Assembly: GCA_019695185.1 (NCBI GenBank)
Contig: JAIBAN010000016.1
Span: 1 to 64,000 of the forward strand
Reading direction: 5' to 3'
DNA from: Blastocatellia bacterium
GTDB lineage: Bacteria; Acidobacteriota; Blastocatellia; Chloracidobacteriales; Chloracidobacteriaceae
DNA: 64,000 nucleotides
Part shown: piece after piece, positions 28,026 to 34,670 of the stretch
How positions within the stretch are numbered: position 1 is the first letter of the stretch
Layout of the letters: each line of letters starts with the position of its first letter
Notes under the pieces: generated by a model
What the model saw: only the letters and a program-made list of their open reading frames with translations
Databases searched by the model: none
What the model was told of the DNA's origin: nothing
Translations under genes and position numbers: made by a program

Positions 28026-28480
28026 TTCTTTTGAATGACCTCTTTTTACTAAAATGACCATAGTTATATATAAATATAGCCATTTTTATCCATTTGTCCA
28101 ATTGGTTACCAGTTCTTGCGTCCGATAACCTTTCTTCTTTCTCTTGGTTCCATTATAACATTACTTGAAGGGACCTTTGGGAAATGTTACAACAGACCGA
28201 AATCAGGAAAATCAAGCCCCTCCAATAAAACCCTGGCTGTCATGGAGCTGAACTGGTGGCCTTCTGGGAACTGCCTTTAGAGAGCTGAAATTATCGGAAG
28301 GGGCAGAGGAAGACCCTCATTCATGAAATCCAAGGGATAATTTGGCTGAATGCCGGGCTTGACAAACATACGATTCGTTGCCGCCAGCAAAATGGACTGC
28401 CGCCGGCAGCCTCTGGCAATAGCACTGCACTCTGCGGTAAAAGCCGGTACAATCCGAAAATATGCTGACTGTCGTTCCAG
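28026..28480. other. Intergenic region with AT-rich promoter of the AbiEi-recombinase pair
   Basis: On the minus strand, 28060-28095 contains TGGCTATATTTATATATAAC, a good source of a -10 element for the leftward AbiEi gene. Two GGTCATT repeats lie near its start and could bind the antitoxin. From 28100 to 28480 I see no gene. The sequence runs up to the first attC-like site. Confidence 0.4.
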
Positions 28481-28580
28481 GTTGCACCGCTACCATCACC
28501 GGTTTGCGCCGCCGCGACCAAATTACCCTATAATTTATGCCACCTGCTAAAGCAAATCCGGGCGCATGCCTTGGTTATGT
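28481..28580 (+). repeat. Integron attC-like site 1
   Basis: Left arm CCATCACCGGTTTGC (ending at 28507) and right arm GCAAATCCGGGCGCATGCC (28552-28570) are imperfectly inverted with unpaired bases. They are followed by the core-like GTTATGT at 28574-28580. The internal loop and both arms closely resemble sites 2 and 3. The 5' core (expected RYYYAAC near 28481) is degenerate (GTTGCAC), so recombination activity is doubtful. Confidence 0.55.
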
Positions 28581-28596
28581 GGTAGCTTCAGGAGGT

Positions 28597-28686
28597 GTAG
28601 CCATCACTGGTTTGCGAAGCGGCACCCAACTCACCCTTCATTGATGCCACCCGCTAAAGCAAACCGAGTGCATGGCAGGGTTAGCT
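28597..28686 (+). repeat. Integron attC-like site 2
   Basis: Left arm GCCATCACTGGTTTGC (28600-28615) pairs with right arm GCAAACCGAGTGCATGGC (28659-28676), leaving extrahelical bases as in genuine attC hairpins. It ends with the core GTTAGCT at 28680-28686. The 5' core is not recognisable. The GTTAGCT is exactly complementary to the AGCTAAC that opens site 3, as expected for the two ends of one cassette. Confidence 0.65.
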
Positions 28687-29073
28687 TTTCCTCTTCTCAA
28701 CCACGTGTTCAGGCACCCACACAATAAACTCCGGGCGTTTCATGTGACCGCTTGCCACCGCCAAAATAATCCGCTCCTGCTCATCAACGTGGGCTTGAAT
28801 CTCAAAACCATTGATGACCAGCAAGACTTCCAGGGCTGCGTGCCCAATCCGTTTATTGCCGTCAACGAAGGGATGGTTGGCGATCAGTGAGTGGCCCAGG
28901 GCGGCTGCTTTTTCAGCCACTGTCGGGTATAAATCGAGGCCATCAAAGGTGAGAAGTGGTTGTGCCACCGACGACTCCAAGGCTCCTTCAGCTCGAATTC
29001 CCGCTCCACCCCCGGAAACCTCAATGACTTTCTGATGCAGCCGGACGACCTGTTCCTTGGTCACATGTTTCAT
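28681..29073 (-). CDS. doc: Doc-type toxin (Fic fold kinase/AMPylase)
   Basis: 130 residues, the usual Doc length. The Fic/Doc motif HPFVDGNKRIGHAALEVLL lies at residues 67-85. The N-terminus (VTKEQVVRLHQKVIEVSGGG ... IRAEGALESSVAQPL) is typical of death-on-curing proteins. Doc phosphorylates EF-Tu and stops translation. Its ATG overlaps the stop of the antitoxin gene by one base (29073). The toxin and antitoxin are transcribed leftward inside a cassette bounded by attC-like sites 2 and 3, and the 3' end overlaps the edge of site 2. Confidence 0.93.
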   Translation of the reverse strand: MKHVTKEQVVRLHQKVIEVSGGGAGIRAEGALESSVAQPLLTFDGLDLYPTVAEKAAALGHSLIANHPFVDGNKRIGHAALEVLLVINGFEIQAHVDEQERIILAVASGHMKRPEFIVWVPEHVVEKRKS

Positions 29074-29270
29074 TAAGCCAGCCTTTGGTAAAGCTCGGTA
29101 TTTTTGGCCACCACGTAATCTACCGCCTGTTGAAAGTCATGTTCTACCTCAGCTAATTTGGCCTCTAGGCTGAAGCGTAAAAAATCTTCCGGGGTCATAT
29201 TCAGTTGCAGGGCTGCGTTCTGAACGCGCTCACCCAAGGAAGTATCGAGATCAATTTCAAGAATTGGCAT
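29073..29270 (-). CDS. Antitoxin of the Doc toxin
   Basis: 65 residues from MPILEIDLD at 29270. GGAGAC lies just upstream, and an in-frame start 12 codons earlier is less likely. An N-terminal ribbon-helix-helix-like part (LGERVQNAALQLNMTPEDFL) is followed by the toxin-binding tail EVEHDFQQAVDYVVAKNTEL-YQRLA, which is characteristic of antitoxins paired with Doc. It likely autorepresses the operon and blocks the Fic active site. It is the first gene of the cassette operon, and its promoter must lie in the ~45 bases up to attC-like site 3 or within that site. Confidence 0.88.
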   Translation of the reverse strand: MPILEIDLDTSLGERVQNAALQLNMTPEDFLRFSLEAKLAEVEHDFQQAVDYVVAKNTELYQRLA

Positions 29271-29316
29271 ATTGTCTCCTTTCCTTGCATTGTCGTTCAT
29301 TCGCACATTTTTGAAA

Positions 29317-29415
29317 AGCTAACGGCAGCCATCACCGGTTTGCGAAGCGGTAACCAACTGTCCCTTCAATGAATCTGCCTGCTGGAGCAAATCCACGCGT
29401 ATGGCTTTGTTGGGC
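29317..29415 (+). repeat. Integron attC-like site 3 (complete)
   Basis: A 99-base site with 5' core AGCTAAC (29317-29323) and left arm AGCCATCACCGGTTTGC. The right arm GCAAATCCACGCGTATGGCT is complementary apart from a few bulged bases. The 3' core is GTTGGGC (29409-29415), a perfect GTTRRRY. The loop (GAAGCGGTAACCAACTGTCC...) resembles sites 1 and 2. The 5' core is the exact complement of the 3' core of site 2, the expected signature of one inserted cassette. Confidence 0.7.
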
Positions 29416-29484
29416 TTGTGTATTTTTAAAATAGTATCCTTTACAACAGCCAATGCAAAATAACCCCGCTTGTTGTAGCGACCT

Positions 29485-29874
29485 GCGATCATCCGGGCCA
29501 GAACCTGCAATCATCCGAGGTTTTGAACCCACATTATTTGCAACGATCCGACGCGCCGACCCACATTAGCTGCAACTGAGCCCACATTATTTGCAACCAG
29601 CCCGCCATCATCGACCCCTGGCCCAGATTGGGTGCAACTGAGTTGTCCCGCGCCTCCAGTGGTTCGGAAAAACGCTTGTCTTTCCGAACTCCGTTCACCC
29701 GGTTCAGCTCCGGCCGGAAAAAAGGGAAAGGGGATTACGTGCAGCGAAGGTGGGTTTGGGGTGGATGATTGCAAGCTGGTTGCAATGATTGTGAGCAGGA
29801 TGGTTTTTGAGGTGCATTGATTGTGAGCACAAAACCCCGGATGATTGCGAGCAGAACCAGTTATGATTGCAAGC
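29485..29874. repeat. Cluster of IS21-like terminal repeats without transposase genes
   Basis: The left part has four copies of a 17-mer, CCCACATTATTTGCAAC (29528, 29560 variant, 29581, 29622 variant). It also has GCGATCATCC and GCAATCATCC at 29485 and 29507. The right part has five copies of ATGATTGYRAGC (29765, 29785, 29817 partial, 29841, 29863), the reverse complement of the left GCAATCAT. Multiple short terminal repeats in opposite orientation are typical of IS21-family ends. Only ~130 bases of unrelated sequence lie between, with no istA/istB, so this is a miniature or deleted element. Confidence 0.5.
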
Positions 29875-30076
29875 TGTACAATTACAGGCGCAAACCCCAG
29901 GCTGAATCCATCACGGTTGACGGGCTTTTGGAAGCGCAGTCAACGACTGCCTACCTTGAGGCGACGGAAATTTCACGGATTAAGGCCTTGATTCAACTGG
30001 CCGAACTGCGGGGAATGCCGGTGGAGGAAGTGATGCGCCGATTGGGAATCAAAAAAACTCCACGAAAAATTCATAA

Positions 30077-30289
30077 ATGCCGCTCAAGCCCTGCCACTAC
30101 GTCACCATTCCCCAGGCAGATGTGCGCAAAGGAAAACCGCGCGACACTTTTGATTTCGCAATCCATCCAAAGCATATCCAAGCCGAGCCCGCCCGTGACC
30201 TTGAGGGCCAGGTTCTTTTTTTAAGCGCGCATTTCGGTCGTGAACTGAGATTATCCCGTCTGAAACCACCGAAATATATGGAAGGTTGA
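30077..30289 (+). CDS. Small hypothetical protein (uncertain)
   Basis: 70 residues: HYVTIPQADVRKGKPRDTFD ... LEGQVLFLSAHFGRELRLSR. It overlaps, in a different frame, an upstream open frame whose last convincing part is EISRIKALIQLAELRGMPVE-EVMRRLGIKK (about 29970-30060). The two may be pieces of one frameshifted gene or a small two-gene unit. Family not recognised. Confidence 0.3.
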   Translation: MPLKPCHYVTIPQADVRKGKPRDTFDFAIHPKHIQAEPARDLEGQVLFLSAHFGRELRLSRLKPPKYMEG

Positions 30290-30317
30290 CCAGGGGGCTG
30301 GAGACATCAAACAATAT

Positions 30318-30344
30318 TTGACAATAAACGAATGATCGTTTATT
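30318..30344 (+). promoter_or_regulatory. Promoter and TetR operator of the TetR gene
   Basis: A TTGACA -35 (30318-30323) overlaps the palindrome AATAAACGAATGATCGTTTATT (arms 30323-30330 and 30337-30344). The core 16-mer AAACGAATGATCGTTT (30326-30341) recurs in reverse orientation at 30943-30958 before the SDR gene. The palindrome lies just 10 bases before the GTG start. It is almost certainly the binding site of the adjacent TetR protein, giving autorepression. Confidence 0.75.
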
Positions 30345-30353
30345 TTAGAAATT

Positions 30354-30923
30354 GTGCGACACAAAGACGACAACAAACACCTGGCCATCTGTGATGCAGC
30401 CATTGAATTGATTACCACCAATGGTTTTGCAGACAGTTCAATGGCAAAAATCGCCAAAGCGGCGAATGTGTCACCCGCCACCATCTATGTTTATTTTGAA
30501 AACAAGGAAGACCTGCTGAAAAAGGTCTATTTGTTGGTCAAACAGGAATTGAGCACGAAACTGTTGCACGGCTTCAGTGAAAGTCTTCCGGTGGCAGCCG
30601 GTTTTAGGGTCATCTGGGACAATTTCTATCGCTATGCACTTGAAAATCCGGTCCGGTTTGCTTTTACCGAGCAGTTTGCCAACTCGCCGCTGGTGGATGG
30701 TTGTCGGGAAGAAAGCATGAACTTCTTTCACCCGTTGTTGCGGTTGATTGAACGGGGTCAGGCGGAAAAAATCATCAAGGATATGCCGCTTGAAATTTTT
30801 ATCGCTTTCACTTTTTCCCCACTGACCGGATTGATCAAGGAACAGTTCAGCAACCGGATAGTTTTGGATCAGCAGACCCTGGACATGATTTTTGAAATTG
30901 CGTGGGACGCAGTCACGGTTTAA
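30354..30923 (+). CDS. TetR/AcrR family repressor
   Basis: 189 residues from a GTG start. The N-terminal HTH is standard: AICDAAIELITTNGFADSSM, AKIAKAANVSPATIYVYFEN and KEDLLKKVYLLVKQEL. The C-terminal ligand domain is of the common TetR_C type (FRVIWDNFYRYALENPVRFA). Identical palindromes flank the gene, one before it and one before the following SDR, so it probably represses itself and the SDR-aldo/keto reductase unit. The inducer is unknown. An electrophilic or carbonyl compound would fit the target enzymes. Confidence 0.92.
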   Translation: MRHKDDNKHLAICDAAIELITTNGFADSSMAKIAKAANVSPATIYVYFENKEDLLKKVYLLVKQELSTKLLHGFSESLPVAAGFRVIWDNFYRYALENPVRFAFTEQFANSPLVDGCREESMNFFHPLLRLIERGQAEKIIKDMPLEIFIAFTFSPLTGLIKEQFSNRIVLDQQTLDMIFEIAWDAVTV

Positions 30924-30938
30924 TTTTTTTTGAGAAAT

Positions 30939-30962
30939 AATTAAACGATCATTCGTTTAATT
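30939..30962 (+). promoter_or_regulatory. TetR operator before the SDR gene
   Basis: A perfect 24-base palindrome AATTAAACGATC/ATTCGTTTAATT-type site. Its core AAACGATCATTCGTTT (30943-30958) is the exact reverse complement of the core at 30326-30341. It lies 19 bases before the SDR start, with AAAAAGGAG as ribosome site immediately after. Confidence 0.75.
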
Positions 30963-30980
30963 AAAAAGGAGTACAAACAT

Positions 30981-31904
30981 ATGAGGCAAGGAAACTGGAC
31001 AGCGGAACTGATCCCGAAGCAGATGGGAAAAGTGGTTATTGTAACGGGCTCATCAAGTGGCATCGGTTATGAGACCGCGCGGGTCTTGGCCAACCAAGGG
31101 GCTGAAGTGATCATCGCGGTCCGAAACCAGGAGAAAGGCAAACGGGCGCTCCAGCAGATTTTGGGACAGAATCCGGCTGCCGATGTCAAGGTGATGGAAC
31201 TTGATCTGGCAAATTTGGCTTCGGTTGAGCAGTTCGCTGTTACTTTCCGGAAAACGTTTACCCGGCTGGATATATTGATTAACAACGCCGGGGTGATGAT
31301 TCCGCCTTATGAAAAAACCCTTAACGGTTTTGAATTGCAATTCGGCACCAACCACCTTGGTCATTTCGCATTGACGGGACACCTGCTGGAGGTTTTGACC
31401 AGTACCAAAGGTGCCCGCATCGTCAATGTCTCAAGCAGCGCTCACCGCTGGGGGAAAATCAATTTTGGGGATTTGACCTGGGAGAAAAGAAAATATTCCC
31501 CTTGGAAGGCATACAGTGACAGCAAAATTGCCAATCTGTACTTCACCTCCGAACTGACCAGAAAACTGAAGGAAAACAAGCTTGATCTGCTGACCACAGC
31601 CGCTCATCCGGGGTGGACGGCGACCGACCTGCAACGTCATACCGGGGTGGTCGAATTCCTCAACCGGTTCCTGGCAATGGACATTGCCCAGGGCGCGTTA
31701 CCGACCTTGCGGGCCGCCATTGACACAGGTGTCACCGGTGGAGAGTTTTTTGGTCCCAACGGCCTGTTTGAACTCTGGGGTTTTCCGATTGAAGTTCAGC
31801 CCAACCAATTATCCCAGGATGAAACCATCGCCCGGCAATTATGGTCCATTTCCGAGGAATTGACGGGAGTGAAATTTGTGTTTTCCCAAAGAATGAGAGC
31901 CTAA
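30981..31904 (+). CDS. Short-chain dehydrogenase (retinol dehydrogenase-like)
   Basis: 307 residues. It has the Rossmann motif TGSSSGIG (22-29), NNAG (101-104), a catalytic serine in NVSSSAHRW and Y178-SDS-K182. The long insertion after the active-site serine (GKINFGDLTWEKRKYSPWKA) and the HPGWTATDLQ segment are typical of retinol/WW-oxidoreductase-like SDRs that reduce aldehydes or ketones with NAD(P)H. A ribosome site AAGGAG precedes the start. It lies behind a TetR operator and ahead of an aldo/keto reductase in the same direction. Confidence 0.92.
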   Translation: MRQGNWTAELIPKQMGKVVIVTGSSSGIGYETARVLANQGAEVIIAVRNQEKGKRALQQILGQNPAADVKVMELDLANLASVEQFAVTFRKTFTRLDILINNAGVMIPPYEKTLNGFELQFGTNHLGHFALTGHLLEVLTSTKGARIVNVSSSAHRWGKINFGDLTWEKRKYSPWKAYSDSKIANLYFTSELTRKLKENKLDLLTTAAHPGWTATDLQRHTGVVEFLNRFLAMDIAQGALPTLRAAIDTGVTGGEFFGPNGLFELWGFPIEVQPNQLSQDETIARQLWSISEELTGVKFVFSQRMRA

Positions 31905-32004
31905 GCAAATTTTAAATGAAGTCCGGAGGGGCACAGCTCTTTCCCGGCTGCCAAGAGAAACAACACCGGCCTGAGCTTTGGGCCGAATTCAACAGGAGAA
32001 TCAG

Positions 32005-33051
32005 ATGCAATACAGACTTTTAGGAAACAGCGGACTTCGTGTTTCGGAAGCGGCGCTTGGGGCCATGACCTTTGGTGACGATTGGGGCTTCGGCTCCTCC
32101 AAGGAAGAGGCCCGCAAGGTGTATGACGCCTTCCGCGAAGCCGGGGGAAATTTCATTGACACCGCCAACATCTACACGAACGGAACCAGCGAAACGTTTC
32201 TGGGCGAGTTCATGCAGGGCCATCGGCAAAGCGTGGTCATGGCCACCAAATACTCGAATGCCATGCCGGGAACTGACCCGAACGCCGCCGGCAACCACCG
32301 CAAAAATATGGTGCAGGCAGTCGAAGCCAGCCTTAAACGGCTGGGAACCGACTATATTGATCTCTACTGGGTCCACATCTGGGACCAGATTACACCGGTC
32401 GAGGAAGTCATGCGCGGACTTGATGACCTGGTGCGCGCCGGAAAAATTCTCTACGTCGGCATCTCGGATGCCCCGGCCTGGTGGATTGCGCAGGCCAATA
32501 CGTTGGCTGAGTTGCGTGGCTGGTCGTCCTTCATTGGGTTGCAGCTTGAATACAGTTTGATCGAACGAACCGTCGAACGGGAACTGATTCCGATGGCCAA
32601 AGCATTGAACCTTGGGGTGACAGCCTGGGGTCCGCTTTCGGGTGGGGTGCTGACCGGCAAATACCACGGTCAGGGAACGTCTGAGGCGGGCCGCATGCAC
32701 AGTGACATGTTAAAAGGGCTGATGCCCGAGCAAAACCGGGCCGACCGGGTGGTTGCTGCGGTCAAGGCAGTGTCAGACGAAACTAGCCGGAGCATGGGGC
32801 AGGTTTCGCTGGCGTGGCTGCGCCACCGCGCAGTGCCGGTCATTCCCATTCTTGGTGCGCGCAAGCTGTCACAGTTACAGGATAACCTGGCGAGCTTTGA
32901 CCTGACCCTTTCCGCCGACCAATTACAGACCTTAGAGCAGGCCAGCCAAATTGAACCGGGCTTCCCCTACAGCATGTATACCAAGGATTTGGCCCGGTCC
33001 GTTGCTTATGGCGGAATGCGGGACCGAATCCTGGCCGAAAATCTGAAATGA
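32005..33051 (+). CDS. Aldo/keto reductase
   Basis: 348 residues from the ATG at 32005, with AGGAG upstream. An in-frame start at 31978 lacks a site. The TIM-barrel signature is complete: MQYRLLGNSGLRVSEAALG, FIDTANIYTNGTSE (catalytic D and Y), VVMATKYSN (catalytic K), TDYIDLYWVHIWD (H), and the NADPH-binding IPILGARKLSQLQDNL. It belongs to the YhdN/tas-like group of NADPH-dependent carbonyl reductases. It follows the SDR by ~100 bases and is probably under the same TetR control. Confidence 0.93.
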   Translation: MQYRLLGNSGLRVSEAALGAMTFGDDWGFGSSKEEARKVYDAFREAGGNFIDTANIYTNGTSETFLGEFMQGHRQSVVMATKYSNAMPGTDPNAAGNHRKNMVQAVEASLKRLGTDYIDLYWVHIWDQITPVEEVMRGLDDLVRAGKILYVGISDAPAWWIAQANTLAELRGWSSFIGLQLEYSLIERTVERELIPMAKALNLGVTAWGPLSGGVLTGKYHGQGTSEAGRMHSDMLKGLMPEQNRADRVVAAVKAVSDETSRSMGQVSLAWLRHRAVPVIPILGARKLSQLQDNLASFDLTLSADQLQTLEQASQIEPGFPYSMYTKDLARSVAYGGMRDRILAENLK

Positions 33052-33261
33052 TCGTCGATTCAGTTTTTTCTATCATGGGATTGCGCCACCGCCGCATTAG
33101 GTGCCTTGTGGTGGCGGTCATCAAGCGAAACCTCCACCCGGTTGGGGGCAATTCCGGAGAGAATTGTCCCCATTTTAGGTTCCTTCCAGGTGAAAGGAAA
33201 ATCCATTCATGGAATTCCGGTTGAACCATTGTCGAAGTTGCAAACACTATAACTCATCTGA

Positions 33262-34668
33262 TTATGATTGGTGGGGCAATCGGACCAGAAAGCGGGTTTC
33301 TCCCGGCTGCGAATGGCACTCGATATCTCCCCGGTGCCGCCGGATAATACGGCAGGCAATATCGAGACCGAGCCCGCTGCCTTCACCGACCGGCTTGGTG
33401 GTGAAAAACGGTTCAAAAATGCGCGATTGGATTTCCGCAGGAATTCCGGGGCCGTCATCGATAAATTCAACCAAAATGCTTTCTTCGTCGAAAGAGGTCC
33501 GGATGGTCAGCCTGCCTGACCCGTTTAAGGCATCCAGGGCATTGTCAATCAGGTTGGTCCACACCTGATTGAGTTCTCCCACCATGGCCATCAGGGGAGG
33601 GAGGTGGGGATCAAATTCCCGCACGACCTTGATGCCACGTTTGGTTTCGTGGGCAAACATTGTCAGGGTGTTGTCAATCCCGTCATTGAGGTTGACCTCC
33701 TGGACGGCAGCCTGATCCATATAGGAGTAGGATTTCACTGCTTTGACCAGGTTGGAAATGCGTCCGGCAGCCTCCTCGATTTCCTCCACCATACGGGCCG
33801 CAGTCAAATCCGCTTCCAACCGGGCCACTGTTTCAGGAAAGCCTTCTTTCGCCAGGACCGTTGCCATTGGCTCCAGTTCAAACGGGGAAAGACCACAGCT
33901 CACCAGAACGGGAGTCAGATTCCAGGCTTCCTCCACGCCCCGGTCCTCCAACCAAGTGGAAAGTTCCTCTTCACGGTCGCTTTGGGTGATTGCGTCAAGC
34001 CGGAGGGGCGGGCGGGAAAGCGCCATGGCCCGCAGTTCGGTATAGGCGGCGCTGGCCGGACATTGTCTGAGGGCGGCATTATTGACCGAGCCCGAAAACC
34101 GGGCCAGAACTTCGCGCATCTGTGCCGAAGCCCGGGCGATGGCTGCTGCCGGGTTGTTGAGTTCGTGGGCCAGTCCGGCTGAGAGTTTCCCCAGTGCGGC
34201 CAGTTTTTCCCGTTGGTGGACCACAGCCAGGGCCTCGGGTCGCCGGTGAATCAAGGCCGGCATGATAATTGAGGCAAACGACGGGCACTGGCCAATCAGC
34301 TTTTTGAGGACGCTGGTGGGAATCTGCAGGGCGTTGACCGGCGTCATGGCGCGTGCCGTGGCAATCGCCCGCTCATCGGTCAGAATCCCGATTTCCCCAG
34401 TGAACTGGCCGGCTTCGTGCGTGACCAGCGTGGTCTCACCGTCCGCCACCCGTTTGGTCACTCGGACCTTTCCCGAAAGCAGCACAAAAAAACAATCCGA
34501 GCCAGGGTCTCCTTCGGAAAACAAACGGTCACCGATGTCAAAATGCAGTTCGGTGCCATATTGACGCAGACAGGCGAGATCCTCCGGAGTCAGTTTGGGA
34601 AACAGCAGGTCGTGTTGATGGTCATTCATAGGCACATTTGTTGGGACCGATTTGAAAAATTGCGTCAC
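33262..34668 (-). CDS. Histidine kinase with N-terminal cyclic-nucleotide-binding-like domain
   Basis: 468 residues. Residues ~22-150 form a CNB-like beta barrel (FDIGDRLFSEGDPGSDCFFV, FTGEIGILTDERAIATARA). The DHp H-box is KLSAGLAHELNNPAAAIARA (H168). The ATPase domain has NLIDNALDAL, FIDDGPGIP and GSGLGLDIACRIIRRHRGDI. There are no membrane segments, so it is soluble. The start may be this GTG/ATG region at 34668 or MNDHQHDL at 34629. It directly follows the receiver/thioredoxin-reductase fusion with a 2-base gap, and probably phosphorylates or is gated by that protein. Confidence 0.9.
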   Translation of the reverse strand: MTQFFKSVPTNVPMNDHQHDLLFPKLTPEDLACLRQYGTELHFDIGDRLFSEGDPGSDCFFVLLSGKVRVTKRVADGETTLVTHEAGQFTGEIGILTDERAIATARAMTPVNALQIPTSVLKKLIGQCPSFASIIMPALIHRRPEALAVVHQREKLAALGKLSAGLAHELNNPAAAIARASAQMREVLARFSGSVNNAALRQCPASAAYTELRAMALSRPPLRLDAITQSDREEELSTWLEDRGVEEAWNLTPVLVSCGLSPFELEPMATVLAKEGFPETVARLEADLTAARMVEEIEEAAGRISNLVKAVKSYSYMDQAAVQEVNLNDGIDNTLTMFAHETKRGIKVVREFDPHLPPLMAMVGELNQVWTNLIDNALDALNGSGRLTIRTSFDEESILVEFIDDGPGIPAEIQSRIFEPFFTTKPVGEGSGLGLDIACRIIRRHRGDIECHSQPGETRFLVRLPHQS

Positions 34669-34670
34669 CC

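Noticed and set aside
29319-29510. Leftward frame with ...KPNKAIRVDLLQQADSL
   Set aside because: It is a translation of attC-like site 3. Such PNKA-type strings are a by-product of attC sequence.
29485-29874. CRISPR-like repeats
   Set aside because: Repeat units are 12-17 bases with irregular spacing and two orientations. They fit transposon ends, not a CRISPR array, and no cas gene is present.
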